Positions 8,573 to 17,594 are shown, counted from the first letter of the stretch. The stretch: DNA of 56,358 nt from an uncultured Eubacteriales bacterium (GCA_905188025.1 CAJJKI010000009.1:1-56358), one strand, 5' to 3'. Numbers and translations: made by a program. The notes: generated by a model from the sequence alone, not told the origin.

Positions 8573-10006
8573 ATGACTAAGGATAAAAAAATAATCTTAA
8601 ATATTTTACAAATTTTTATTATAATACTTCTTTATTATCTAGTAGGCAAGAATAGTATTTTTCTCTATGTCTTATCTTTAAGCTTATATCAAATATTTAT
8701 ATCTAGCTTTAGTCACTTATCATTTAAAAATAGTTTTGATAAATATCAAGATATTAAAGAGAAAAACACTTTTTTAAATATTTCTATATTTTCTATTAGT
8801 TGCCTTTCTTTAGCATTCATAATTTTAAGCATTTTAATAAGCGATATATCAAGCACTATTCTAAAAATTGAAGATATGTTTTTAGTATTTCTCTTTATGG
8901 GCTTGTCTATTATTAGCACCCCACTAAAAAATCTTTATCTTGACTATTTAAATTCAACTAAAAGAATCAAAAAGGCAAATATAATAGATAATTTATATTC
9001 ATACTCTGAAATAATCTTGTTCATTATTTTGTCTATCTTGTTATTTAAAGTATTAGATATACCACTACATATTAAAAATGCCTTACTATATCTTCCAAAA
9101 ATTTTAAGTATTTTATTATCTAGCATAGCATTCTTTCTAATAACAAAAAAAGATTATAGCAAAGCAACCATAAAAATATTTAAAAACACCAATAAATATT
9201 ATCGTGAACTAAAAAAAGTGTTGACAAAAGATAATTATAAAAGTATCATTAATATAGTCAAAAATAGTTATTATTATATCTCTATAATTATTTTGTATTT
9301 AGTATTAAGTACTAGATATAAGTATGCTATTAATGTTATTGAAGAAGATATAACATTCATCTATTATTATTTATTAATGATAATTATCTCACTATCCAAA
9401 ATAATAGTTCCATTAATAAATAATAGCGAATCATCCAAAACGTTAACTAATAAGTTATATTTGCGCTTAAAAATTATTTTACCAATTTCTATCATCCTAA
9501 GTATCATCTCTCCATTAATATGTAAAATAATTTTTAATGCTCCTGATAAATCAATTTACTTAGTAATTATCAACTTCATGATATTATTCCTCGCATTATA
9601 TAATACAACAATTAATGAATTAAAAAATAAAAAACTATTATATGTATGTATATCTATAGGCATTATTACCAAATTATTAACCACAATTCCACTAATCAAT
9701 GCCTTTTACCGTATGGGATATAATCTTATTTATGGTGACATTGTAAGTACCATGATAAGTCTACTTATACCAACAATTATTGGCTATATGTCATCATCAA
9801 ATAAATCATCAAAAGGGGAAAAATATCTTGATAAAATTCTTAATATCTTCTATGAAAATATTATTCTTACCATTATTCTAATAGTCTTAGAATTTATTAT
9901 CCCAATAACTACAAATAGTTATCTAAAATCAATATTATTAGTAATGCTATACCTATCAATTAGTTATGCATTCTTTAAAATAAAAAATAAATATTATAAT
10001 GAATAG
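8573..10006 (+). CDS. MurJ/SpoVB-like polytopic membrane protein
   Basis: A 477-residue, very Ile/Leu/Lys-rich protein with about 12-13 helices, arranged as in polysaccharide/lipid II flippases (paired helices, a long Lys-rich cytoplasmic loop near residues 190-230). Similarity to the flippase at 2900-4180 is at the level of topology, not clear identity. It starts at an ATG after GTAGGAATTG. It follows the bacteriocin peptides after a terminator and ends 16 bases before the pyrophosphatase start. Because class IIb immunity proteins are usually membrane proteins encoded beside the peptides, a protective role is possible but unproven; an ordinary envelope flippase is equally plausible. Confidence 0.65.
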   Translation: MTKDKKIILNILQIFIIILLYYLVGKNSIFLYVLSLSLYQIFISSFSHLSFKNSFDKYQDIKEKNTFLNISIFSISCLSLAFIILSILISDISSTILKIEDMFLVFLFMGLSIISTPLKNLYLDYLNSTKRIKKANIIDNLYSYSEIILFIILSILLFKVLDIPLHIKNALLYLPKILSILLSSIAFFLITKKDYSKATIKIFKNTNKYYRELKKVLTKDNYKSIINIVKNSYYYISIIILYLVLSTRYKYAINVIEEDITFIYYYLLMIIISLSKIIVPLINNSESSKTLTNKLYLRLKIILPISIILSIISPLICKIIFNAPDKSIYLVIINFMILFLALYNTTINELKNKKLLYVCISIGIITKLLTTIPLINAFYRMGYNLIYGDIVSTMISLLIPTIIGYMSSSNKSSKGEKYLDKILNIFYENIILTIILIVLEFIIPITTNSYLKSILLVMLYLSISYAFFKIKNKYYNE

Positions 10007-10022
10007 AAAAGAGGTTATTTAT

Positions 10023-11636
10023 ATGGAAAAAATATATGTATTTGGGCATCGTAATCCTGATACTGATAGTGTTACTGCAGCCATTACCTTGTCATATCTC
10101 AAAAAGAAACAAGGATACAATGCTGTTCCCGTAATTCTAAGTTCAATCAATAAAGAAACAGCATATGCCCTAAATTATTTCAAAGTAAAAGAACCAATGT
10201 TCTTAAATGACGTAAAATTAAAAGTAAAAGATTTAGATTACTCTAAAGGGTATATGGCTCCAACTGATATCTCAGTATATGAAGCTTACAAAAAAATGGA
10301 ACAAGAGGGTATTAGTAAAATTCCTATCGTTGATAAAAATAAAAAAATTCTAGGAATCGTAAGCATGAAAGATATCGCTGAAGAATGTCTTTCAGGAGAT
10401 TATTCAAAAATAGAAACATATTATAAAAATATTATGGCAACTATCGAAGGACAAAAGATACTTAAATATGATAATATTATCAAAGGTCGCCTAATCACTC
10501 CAGGATACCGTTCAACTACCTTTATTAATGAAGTAGAATTAAATGAAAATGATATAATTATTACTGGTAACCGTCATAGTATCATTGAATATGCTGTAAA
10601 ATCAAAAGTAAAGTTAATAGTTCTTACTAATGGACAAGAAATAAACAAAGAATGGTTGGAATTAGCTAAAACTAACAAAGTAAATATCATTAAAACAAAT
10701 TATAGCACTCTAGATACCATTAAAAAATTTAATTTTTGCAATAACGTAGAAACAATTATTAATACTGTCAAAATACATACCGTTAATGAAAATGATGATC
10801 TAAGTGAATTTATCTCATCAGCTGAAAAAATGAAATATACTTATTACCCAATTGTAGATAATAACAAGCATTGTTTAGGAATAATAAAATTTGCTAATGT
10901 AGGATACCATAATCGTAAAAAAGTAATTCTAGTAGATCATAATTCATATGAACAGTCAGCCGTAGGACTAAATGAGTCAGATATCCTAGAAATAATAGAT
11001 CACCATAACATTTCAAATATTGGTACAACTCATCCAATAAACTTTAGAAATATGCCAGTAGGAAGTACTAATACCATTATTTATCTAATGTATAAAGAAA
11101 ATAATATCAAAATACCTAAAGATATGGCTGGATTAATGCTATCAGGAATCCTTTCAGATACCTTGATTTTAAATTCACCAACTACTACAAACATTGATAA
11201 AGATGCAGTTAATAATCTATCACGTATTGCTAAAGTTGATTATAAAAAATATGGCTTTGATATGATCTCAGCAGGCACAAAACTAACAGGAAAAACTAAA
11301 GAAGAAATCTTATATACTGATTTCAAGAAATATCCTACTGATGAAGGACTAATTGGCTTAGGACAAATTTACACTACTAATATTGATGAAATAAACAAAG
11401 AACAAGCTGAATATATCAAAATGTTAAATAGTGTAACAAAAATGAATGAATATAAATTTATAGCCCTCTTTGTAACAGATATCATCAAAAGTGGTACATA
11501 TGTATACTATAGTGATGGGGCTAAAGATATTCTTGAAAAAGCTTTCAATACTGAAATGGAGCAAGGTACTTACTTACCAGGAGTCCTCTCACGTAAAATG
11601 CAAATTCTTCCAAGTATCCTAGATATAATTGATTAA
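10023..11636 (+). CDS. ppaC: Manganese-dependent inorganic pyrophosphatase with CBS and DRTGG domains
   Basis: Family II pyrophosphatase hydrolysing PPi to phosphate in the cytoplasm. The 537-residue chain starts with the DHH metal motif GHRNPDTDS, followed by an inserted regulatory block: first CBS segment (about 75-130, MKDIAEE), a DRTGG-like domain (about 150-240) and a second CBS segment (about 245-300). Then the DHH core resumes (LVDHNSYEQS and IIDHHNIS), and the DHHA2 domain follows with GSTNTIIY and SGILSDTL. CBS/DRTGG pyrophosphatases are known to be regulated by adenine nucleotides and diadenosine polyphosphates. ATG 10023 is chosen because GAGG is spaced for it and because an ATG at 9999 lies inside the preceding gene. 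Confidence 0.93.
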   Translation: MEKIYVFGHRNPDTDSVTAAITLSYLKKKQGYNAVPVILSSINKETAYALNYFKVKEPMFLNDVKLKVKDLDYSKGYMAPTDISVYEAYKKMEQEGISKIPIVDKNKKILGIVSMKDIAEECLSGDYSKIETYYKNIMATIEGQKILKYDNIIKGRLITPGYRSTTFINEVELNENDIIITGNRHSIIEYAVKSKVKLIVLTNGQEINKEWLELAKTNKVNIIKTNYSTLDTIKKFNFCNNVETIINTVKIHTVNENDDLSEFISSAEKMKYTYYPIVDNNKHCLGIIKFANVGYHNRKKVILVDHNSYEQSAVGLNESDILEIIDHHNISNIGTTHPINFRNMPVGSTNTIIYLMYKENNIKIPKDMAGLMLSGILSDTLILNSPTTTNIDKDAVNNLSRIAKVDYKKYGFDMISAGTKLTGKTKEEILYTDFKKYPTDEGLIGLGQIYTTNIDEINKEQAEYIKMLNSVTKMNEYKFIALFVTDIIKSGTYVYYSDGAKDILEKAFNTEMEQGTYLPGVLSRKMQILPSILDIID

Positions 11637-11667
11637 CTAGATTAATATTTGATCTAGTTTTTTTCTT
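11635..11667 (+). terminator. Terminator after the pyrophosphatase
   Basis: AACTAGAT (11635-11642) and ATCTAGTT (11652-11659) pair perfectly and are followed by T-runs; the stem includes the stop codon. Confidence 0.85.
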
Positions 11668-11812
11668 TTAATAACTTAATTATAGTGTGCATATTTATCA
11701 TCGTGTTAACTTAGTAATCATATAAATAAAAAGATAATAAAATTACAATAAAAAGAAAAACTAAAATATATAATAAAATTTCTCTAAAATTGTATTTATT
11801 TTGCATATTCAC

Positions 11813-11841
11813 TTGAAAAAAATCATGTATTTCGATATAAT
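11813..11841 (+). promoter_or_regulatory. Promoter for ackA
   Basis: TTGAAA (11813-11818), a 17-base spacer and a perfect TATAAT (11836-11841), 22 bases before the ackA start. The rest of 11668-11812 is AT-rich and shows no supported gene. Confidence 0.75.
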
Positions 11842-11862
11842 TACTAAAGAAAGAGGTGTTAT

Positions 11863-13083
11863 ATGATAGTATTATCAGTAAATGCAGGAAGTTCATCTTT
11901 AAAATTCCAAGCCTATGATATGCCAGAAGAAACAGTTTTAATTTCTGGAAACTTTGAAAGAATTGGAATGAAAGAAAGCTTCTATACAATGAAAATAAAT
12001 GGTGAAAAGATTAAAAAAGAGGTTGAATTAAAAAATCATGAAGAAGCTCTTCAAATTCTAATGGAAGAATTAGTAGATAACCAAATAGTAGCTTCACTTG
12101 ACGATATTAAAGCTATTGGTCATCGTATTGCTCAAGGAGGAGCATATTTTGACAAAGCAGTAGAAATGACTGATGAAAATATTAAGAAAGTTCGTGAGTT
12201 ATCTAGTTTAGCTCCATTGCACAATCCAGCTGCCGTAAAAGGAATCAAAGCTGCTAAAAACGTTGTGCCAAACGCTCTTCAAACAGGAACATTTGATACA
12301 GCCTTCCATCAAACAATCGAAGAAGAAAATTATTTATATCCAGTACCTTATGAATGGTGTGAAAAATACCAAGTAAGAAAATATGGTTTCCATGGAACAA
12401 GTCATAAATATGTATCTACTAGAATGAATGAAATTTTAGGAAGATATAACACAAAACTAATTACATGTCACATTGGTAACGGTGCAAGTATTTCAGCCGT
12501 AAAAGAAGGTGTATGTATCAATACTTCTATGGGCCTTACTCCAAATGCTGGTTTAATGATGGGAGCTCGTTGTGGAGATATGGATGCTACAGTAGTTACT
12601 TACATGATGCGTGAACTAGAATGTACTCCAGAAGAAATGGATGATATTCTAAATAAACAAAGTGGACTACTTGGTATAAGTGGTATCAGTAGTGATTCAC
12701 GTGATATTGAAGATGGTATGAAAATTGGTAATCCAAGATGTACATTGGCTCAAAAAATGTTTACTAATCGTATCATTGATTATATTGCTAAATACTATGT
12801 TGAACTAGGAGGTTGTGATGCTATTGTCTTCACTGCTGGTATTGGAGAAAACTCAATTCATACTAGAAGAGAAGTAATAGATGGACTTGCCGCTCTAGGA
12901 GTAAAAATAGATGAAGAAGCCAACGATTGTCGTGGCGTAGAAAGGTTAATTACAGCAGAAGATTCATCAATTCCTTGTTACATAATTCCAACTAATGAAG
13001 AATTAATGATAGCTAGAGATACATATTCATTGTATCAACAAAAAGAAAAAGAAAAAGAATTAATTGAAAATGAAATTATTTAA
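11863..13083 (+). CDS. ackA: Acetate kinase
   Basis: Interconverts acetyl phosphate plus ADP with acetate plus ATP; in fermenters it makes ATP. The 406 residues contain the family motifs NAGSSSLKFQ at the N-terminus, GHRIAQGG, APLHNPAAVKGI, DTAFHQTI, the GFHGTSHKY loop, TSMGLTPNAGLMMGARCGD and FTAGIGENS. Length matches the usual 395-405 with a short Lys/Glu-rich tail. GAAAGAGGTG precedes the start. The partner phosphotransacetylase is not in this window. It overlaps the next gene by 14 bases. Confidence 0.97.
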   Translation: MIVLSVNAGSSSLKFQAYDMPEETVLISGNFERIGMKESFYTMKINGEKIKKEVELKNHEEALQILMEELVDNQIVASLDDIKAIGHRIAQGGAYFDKAVEMTDENIKKVRELSSLAPLHNPAAVKGIKAAKNVVPNALQTGTFDTAFHQTIEEENYLYPVPYEWCEKYQVRKYGFHGTSHKYVSTRMNEILGRYNTKLITCHIGNGASISAVKEGVCINTSMGLTPNAGLMMGARCGDMDATVVTYMMRELECTPEEMDDILNKQSGLLGISGISSDSRDIEDGMKIGNPRCTLAQKMFTNRIIDYIAKYYVELGGCDAIVFTAGIGENSIHTRREVIDGLAALGVKIDEEANDCRGVERLITAEDSSIPCYIIPTNEELMIARDTYSLYQQKEKEKELIENEII

Positions 13084-14023
13084 AGAAATATTAAAAGAAA
13101 TAAAAAAATATAATTATATTGTAATAGCAAGACACATTGGAGCTGATCCAGACGCTCTTGGTAGTCAGTTTGCTCTAAAAGAATTAATACAATTAAATTT
13201 CAAAAACAAAAAAGTCTATGCAGTAGGTTCAATAGCCTCAAGATTTAGATTTATGGGTACTCTTGAACAAATAGATGAGGTTCCATTAGATGAATCCCTT
13301 TTAATAGTACTAGATACCCCTGATAAAAAACGTATCGAAGATATTGATGATTTAAGCGAATTTGCTAGTGTAGTTAAGATTGATCATCATCCTTTCGTAG
13401 AAAAATATGCTAATATTGAATATATTGAAGAGGCAAGTAGTGCTAGTCAATTAGTTTTCAAGTTTGCTCTAGAGAATAAACTAAAATTATCTCCAAAAAT
13501 TGCTGAGAATATTTACTTAGGTGTAGTAGGGGATACTGATAGATTTCTTCATGACTATACAACAAAAGAAACATTTTCCCTAATAACAAAACTTCTTGAA
13601 ATGACTAATATTGATTTCACTAAATTGTATGCGCCATTATATATGCGTCCATTAGCAGAAATAAAATTTCAAGGATATATCTATCAAAACTTAACTTTGA
13701 CTGATAACAATGTTGCCTATATCAAGATAACTGAAGATATTATGAAAAAGTTTGAAGTTGATTCCGCTGCTGCTGGAAACATGATTAATGACTTAAAATT
13801 TGTTGAAGGAATAATAGTATGGTGCTTTTTCTCAGAAGATTCCAAAGCTAAAGTAATAAAAGCTAACATTCGATCTCGCGGTCCCGTAATTAATGAAGTA
13901 GCCGCTAAATATGGAGGCGGTGGCCATGCCTATGCTTCAGGAGCCCGTTTAAAAACTTGGGAAGAAGTAGGTAACGTAATTAAAGATTTAGATGAAGTAA
14001 CAAAGAAATATCTTTCAAAATAA
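13070..14023 (+). CDS. nrnA: DHH-family phosphoesterase, NrnA-like
   Basis: A 317-residue cytosolic DHH/DHHA1 protein of the NrnA type, which degrades nano-RNA and dephosphorylates pAp. Motifs: ARHIGADPDALGS (DHH motif I), VVLDTPDKKR-type metal motif seen here as LIVLDTPDKKR, KIDHHPF (DHH), GVVGDTDRF, and the C-terminal GGGGHAYASGA substrate loop. The start is at the ATG inside the ackA end (13070); a TTG at 13064 is the alternative. The ribosome binding site is poor, so translation is likely coupled to ackA. Confidence 0.9.
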   Translation: MKLFKEILKEIKKYNYIVIARHIGADPDALGSQFALKELIQLNFKNKKVYAVGSIASRFRFMGTLEQIDEVPLDESLLIVLDTPDKKRIEDIDDLSEFASVVKIDHHPFVEKYANIEYIEEASSASQLVFKFALENKLKLSPKIAENIYLGVVGDTDRFLHDYTTKETFSLITKLLEMTNIDFTKLYAPLYMRPLAEIKFQGYIYQNLTLTDNNVAYIKITEDIMKKFEVDSAAAGNMINDLKFVEGIIVWCFFSEDSKAKVIKANIRSRGPVINEVAAKYGGGGHAYASGARLKTWEEVGNVIKDLDEVTKKYLSK

Positions 14024-14036
14024 CTTCATCTTTTTT
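13991..14036 (+). terminator. Terminator overlapping the nrnA 3' end
   Basis: GATGAAGT (13991-13998) in the coding sequence pairs with ACTTCATC (14023-14030), followed by T6. Confidence 0.75.
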
Positions 14037-14067
14037 CTTGTCAATACTTAGCATTTGTAGTATAATC
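14037..14067 (+). promoter_or_regulatory. Promoter for the 14084 gene
   Basis: TTGTCA (about 14039-14044), 17-base spacer and TATAAT (about 14062-14067). Confidence 0.7.
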
Positions 14068-14083
14068 AACTTAGGTGATAACT

Positions 14084-14461
14084 ATGAATATATTTCTTCA
14101 AATTCTAATGGAATCAGCTATAGTTTTTGTAGCAGTATTCCTACTAAATTACTTTCTTTTCGTTAAAAAAAATAAAAAATTAAAAAAGAACGATATGCCT
14201 CTAGAACTTATTTACTTAGCCAATATTTATGATATTGATCCTAAAAAAATCAATTTTCGTCGTTTTCAATATACATATAGTTTAATCAATTCATTTATTA
14301 TTACTACAACATATCTTTTAGTTATTTATCTTATAAAATCCATGATCATTAAAGTAGTAGTAGGGATAGTTATCCTAGTATTATTAATAATCATTTGTTA
14401 TGGCCTTTTAGGAAAATACTATCAATCGCAACAATTAAAAAATAAAAATAGTGCAAAATAG
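14084..14461 (+). CDS. Small membrane protein, 125 aa
   Basis: Three hydrophobic helices (about 5-25, 67-85, 88-108) separated by a basic, polar stretch containing DIDPKKINFRRFQYTY. Proteins of this layout occur in Bacilli without a known function; I cannot name the family. The start is ATG 14084, with AGGTG upstream, rather than GTG 14075. It has its own promoter and a terminator overlapping its stop, so it is a single-gene unit. Confidence 0.75.
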   Translation: MNIFLQILMESAIVFVAVFLLNYFLFVKKNKKLKKNDMPLELIYLANIYDIDPKKINFRRFQYTYSLINSFIITTTYLLVIYLIKSMIIKVVVGIVILVLLIIICYGLLGKYYQSQQLKNKNSAK

Positions 14462-14473
14462 TGCTATTTTTTT
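14444..14473 (+). terminator. Terminator overlapping the 14084 gene stop
   Basis: AAAAATAG (14444-14451) pairs with CTATTTTT (14464-14471), with GCA/TGC able to extend the stem, followed by a T-run. Confidence 0.65.
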
Positions 14474-14507
14474 AATTTTAGCATATCCTAAACTGAGGAG
14501 TGATATA

Positions 14508-15032
14508 ATGGCATACAAAGAAATAGTGACCAAAGCTGTCATCGGTAAAGGAAAAAAGAAGTATCATAATACTTATCAAATAACTACTGAACAAAAGCCA
14601 TCAACTATTCTCGGCTGTTGGATCATTAATCATAATTTTTCGGCAAAAGAGAGCAACGGTAAAATTGTAATTAATGGTAGCTTTGATGTAAATATTTGGT
14701 ATTCATATGATTCTGATACTAAAACTACTGTCATAACTAAAAAAATAGATTATATTGAGGAAGAAAAACTAACCGTAGAAAGTATGAATATTGTAAACAA
14801 AGACATCATAGTACGAAGCTTAAAACAACCTACATGTATCTCAGCTAAAGAAGATGGTAACACAATCAACATAGAAATAGAAAAAGAGCTAGGTCTTGAA
14901 ATAATTGGCGACACTAAAGTAAAAATATCATCAGTTGATGAAGAAGAAACTTGGGATTTATTAGACGATGATAAAAAAGAAGATATCGATAATGTTAATC
15001 CCAACTATATAAACGAAGAGATCATCAAATAA
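14508..15032 (+). CDS. cotE: CotE-family spore outer coat morphogenetic protein
   Basis: CotE directs assembly of the outer layer of the spore coat in Bacilli. The 174-residue protein matches the family closely: MAYKEIVTKAVIGKGKK at the start, EQKPSTILGCWIINH, and NIWYSYDSDTKT, then KIDYIEEE; all are hallmark CotE blocks. The C-terminus is the usual acidic tail (about 150-174). Length fits (B. subtilis about 180). Start 14508 follows GAGGAG by 7 bases. In B. subtilis cotE sits by mutS; here it is beside a small membrane protein and has its own terminator. Its presence argues for endospore formation or recent descent from a spore former. Confidence 0.92.
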   Translation: MAYKEIVTKAVIGKGKKKYHNTYQITTEQKPSTILGCWIINHNFSAKESNGKIVINGSFDVNIWYSYDSDTKTTVITKKIDYIEEEKLTVESMNIVNKDIIVRSLKQPTCISAKEDGNTINIEIEKELGLEIIGDTKVKISSVDEEETWDLLDDDKKEDIDNVNPNYINEEIIK

Positions 15033-15043
15033 TCTCTTTTTTT
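15017..15043 (+). terminator. Terminator after cotE (first copy of a 22-bp repeat)
   Basis: AGAGAT (15017-15022) pairs with ATCTCT (15032-15037), followed by T7. Bases 15020-15041 recur exactly at 16101-16122. Confidence 0.85.
15020..15041 (+). repeat. 22-bp direct repeat, copy 1
   Basis: Identical to 16101-16122 (begins GATCATCAAATAATCTC). The two copies bracket the gene at 15130-16092. Confidence 0.9.
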
Positions 15044-15129
15044 CTAATAAGTTATAAGGAAAGATATAAACAAAATCATTGCATTTTAAATAGTTTTATT
15101 ATACAATAATATCATGGAGGTTATATTAT

Positions 15130-16092
15130 ATGATTTATACTAGTAGTAGTGAAAATTTAAGAAGATTTGAAGAAGAGAGCAATTTTAAAGATAATCTAAG
15201 AAAGAAAGGTATTATTCCAATATTAAAAGATAAAAAAATTTATATATATCAAGTTAAACCACGTGAAAACGCTATAATAAAATTATTCAATGAACTTGAT
15301 GAAAACTTGTTTGACATATACACAGAAGTATGTCGCAATGATAGAGAACTCAAAATAGACTTATGTAGAACGAGATATATACCATATTATCGAAACTTAT
15401 TGAGAGTTAGAGCCACTACCAAAGAAGAAATTCTTGAAAATTTCCATTTAAATAATGAAAAAAATATCAATAGTTTTTTAAATTCACATGCTAAAGAAAT
15501 AGAAATGCATATACCTGTGGATGATAAAACATACACAAAAGCTTACAGAAAAGAAACAATTGATGAAGTCATAGAAAGATTAGTAGACGGAGAATATTAT
15601 GTAACATTAACGTTTAAAAGGCCATCAAAATTATCTGAAATTGTTCGAGATATGTATGGCACAGAGTATATTGACTTGGATGATATTGCTAAGTATATAG
15701 TGGAATTTTTATATGATAAAAAAGTAGAATTTAGCACAGGCGGAATTTTAACAGAAGGCCATAGATATTTAGAAAAACTCCAGTTTAGTGATAAGGAGAA
15801 ATCATTACCTGAAGAAGAAAAACTTTCAATTATTGGAAATATAATAAGTACATTTAGTATTAAATGTGTAATGGTTGAAGACATAAATAAAATGACGAAA
15901 TATCAGCTTAGAAGTTTTTTTGATACTGAATCTAAAAAAATAATCACTGATTTTTCAAAGCACAATGCTGATATCTTATATAATAGTCCATTTTCAGAAA
16001 CAACTCAAAAAATTATAGAATACATTCCAAAAAAATCAAAACCAAAATCAAGAAAATTAAGTCCTATAAAAACAACTGAAAACAAAAATTAA
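15130..16092 (+). CDS. Hypothetical protein, 320 aa
   Basis: I do not recognise this protein. It is soluble, without signal peptide or membrane span. It is charged throughout, with several short helical blocks; an inner segment (about 150-180, ERLVDGEYYVTLTF) looks like beta-strands. The C-terminal 25 residues are basic and Pro/Ser/Lys-rich (PKKSKPKSRKLSP), as in nucleic-acid-binding tails. The start follows ATGGAGG. The gene lies between two copies of the same 22-bp terminator sequence, which suggests that it was inserted behind cotE as a unit. Confidence 0.7.
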   Translation: MIYTSSSENLRRFEEESNFKDNLRKKGIIPILKDKKIYIYQVKPRENAIIKLFNELDENLFDIYTEVCRNDRELKIDLCRTRYIPYYRNLLRVRATTKEEILENFHLNNEKNINSFLNSHAKEIEMHIPVDDKTYTKAYRKETIDEVIERLVDGEYYVTLTFKRPSKLSEIVRDMYGTEYIDLDDIAKYIVEFLYDKKVEFSTGGILTEGHRYLEKLQFSDKEKSLPEEEKLSIIGNIISTFSIKCVMVEDINKMTKYQLRSFFDTESKKIITDFSKHNADILYNSPFSETTQKIIEYIPKKSKPKSRKLSPIKTTENKN

Positions 16093-16095
16093 CCA

Positions 16096-16122
16096 AAAGG
16101 GATCATCAAATAATCTCTTTTT
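16096..16122 (+). repeat. 22-bp direct repeat, copy 2, acting as terminator
   Basis: Bases 16101-16122 repeat the cotE terminator exactly. The stem GGGAT/ATCTC still forms with one G-U pair and is followed by T5, so it can terminate the 15130 gene. From 16123 to about 16290 I see only AT-rich DNA. Confidence 0.8.
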
Positions 16123-16294
16123 CTTATGCTTTTAAAACTCAAAAAATTACTCCCTCACAAAAGAAATCAATATAAAATTACCACTTATCTTTTCCCCTAA
16201 TATCATCAATAACCTTAAAAACAAAAAACTTTTCTAAATATTTCCTTTAAAATAAAGCCCTTACAATTATCCCTAAAAAAAACCTACAAGTTGC

Positions 16295-16324
16295 TTGACT
16301 AAATACCCTAATCTTTAGTATAAT
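16295..16324 (+). promoter_or_regulatory. Promoter for the 16348 gene
   Basis: TTGACT (16295-16300), an 18-base spacer and TATAAT (16319-16324). Confidence 0.8.
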
Positions 16325-16347
16325 TAATATACTAGGGAGCGATTGAA

Positions 16348-17409
16348 ATGGAAGTAATCAATGAGACCAAATTATATGAAAATTTTTTATTAGATATTCT
16401 AAATAATCAAGATAAACCATTTGATGAAACAATGCAAAAACCATTAAAATTAAATATTTATTTGGCTTTACTTTCATTAAATAACAACAACTACCAGGAT
16501 TCTTTTTTTACTGAAGAACACCGCATAATTGATGATTTTCTAAGAAAAGTAAATAATCTCAAAGTTAAAATTCAATTAAAAAGAAAACAAACTGAAATAG
16601 ACAAACTGCATAAAGAAATAACTTCAATTATTAAAGAATATCCTCTAGTAATAGAAAAATATAATCTTGAGTCTCTTGATATTGAGCCAATAATTAACTC
16701 TCAAGAGCCAGATAAAATAACTGAACTAATAGATAAATTAACAAAAGTAAAAATTCACAAATTAGATACTAAAGAATTATATGATGAAAAACGTCAAAAT
16801 CTAATAAATAATATCTTTATCAGTAACTATTTTATAAAAGAAGATAGCCTATACCTGGAACATGATGATTATAAAGAAACAATGCCTCTTAGCGAATTCT
16901 ACGAAATATTTGACTATCTCCTTGACATAGATAATTATCGTCAAGACTTCTTAAATTCCACTATTAATAGGGCACATACTATAATTATTGGTAATCTTAT
17001 TAATCTTCTTCATGACAGTAGTCTCACAAGCATTACCTCTAAAGATATAATTCCCATTATTTTGACTCACATTCTATCAAAAAATATATCCAATATTGAC
17101 AATCTAAATACCAGTAACTTTAAAATATCTAACATAAAGATTACTGACTTATATTCATTTGCCAATAATAACAATCATGAAAATAGCAATCAAGCTAAGT
17201 GGAATAAAATAGTTATCCCTAATGAATATCTTTATCCAAAAGTAAAAGATCTCATACAAAAAGGAATGTACTATTATGAAGAGAATCTTTTCACCCTAGA
17301 AAATATTGATAATAAAACCAGTGATTTCAAAATAAGTATAGACCTAGATAAAATACCGGCCTTTATAAATGAAATAATTAATGAAAATACTATTTTCCTT
17401 CAGAATTAG
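16348..17409 (+). CDS. Hypothetical protein, 353 aa
   Basis: Function not recognised. A soluble, Asn/Ile/Lys/Asp-rich protein. Residues about 60-100 are a likely coiled coil (RKQTEIDKLHKEITSIIKEY), followed by further helices. There is no signal peptide, and Cys is absent. It has its own promoter, an AGGGAGC ribosome binding site and its own terminator. No nearby gene suggests a job. Confidence 0.75.
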   Translation: MEVINETKLYENFLLDILNNQDKPFDETMQKPLKLNIYLALLSLNNNNYQDSFFTEEHRIIDDFLRKVNNLKVKIQLKRKQTEIDKLHKEITSIIKEYPLVIEKYNLESLDIEPIINSQEPDKITELIDKLTKVKIHKLDTKELYDEKRQNLINNIFISNYFIKEDSLYLEHDDYKETMPLSEFYEIFDYLLDIDNYRQDFLNSTINRAHTIIIGNLINLLHDSSLTSITSKDIIPIILTHILSKNISNIDNLNTSNFKISNIKITDLYSFANNNNHENSNQAKWNKIVIPNEYLYPKVKDLIQKGMYYYEENLFTLENIDNKTSDFKISIDLDKIPAFINEIINENTIFLQN

Positions 17410-17425
17410 TATTTTTTCTTTTTTT
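17384..17425 (+). terminator. Terminator after the 16348 gene
   Basis: AAAATACTA (17384-17392) pairs with TAGTATTTT (17407-17415), followed by further T-runs. The stem begins within the coding sequence. The DNA from 17426 to 17590 shows no gene. Confidence 0.75.
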
Positions 17426-17594
17426 CAAAAGAGTAATTCATGCCTAAATTTCTTTTCTCCCAAAAGAATACCTATATTTAAATTTATTTTGTCTTTCTTA
17501 AAAAACACAGACATTTTTTAATTTGCATTCATAGAAAGAAGTACTTAAAACTCATCTATATTGATACGGCAAGCAAACGAACGTATGACTAATA

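Noticed and set aside
11711..11989. Minus-strand open frame of 92 residues overlapping the start of ackA
   Set aside because: Half of it is antisense to ackA. An inner start would give a 31-residue single-helix peptide, but the ribosome binding site is weak and the T-rich DNA alone explains the hydrophobicity.
15597..15884. 95-residue frame antisense to the 320-aa hypothetical gene
   Set aside because: The sense frame is longer, has a GGAGG site and a terminator; the antisense frame has neither.
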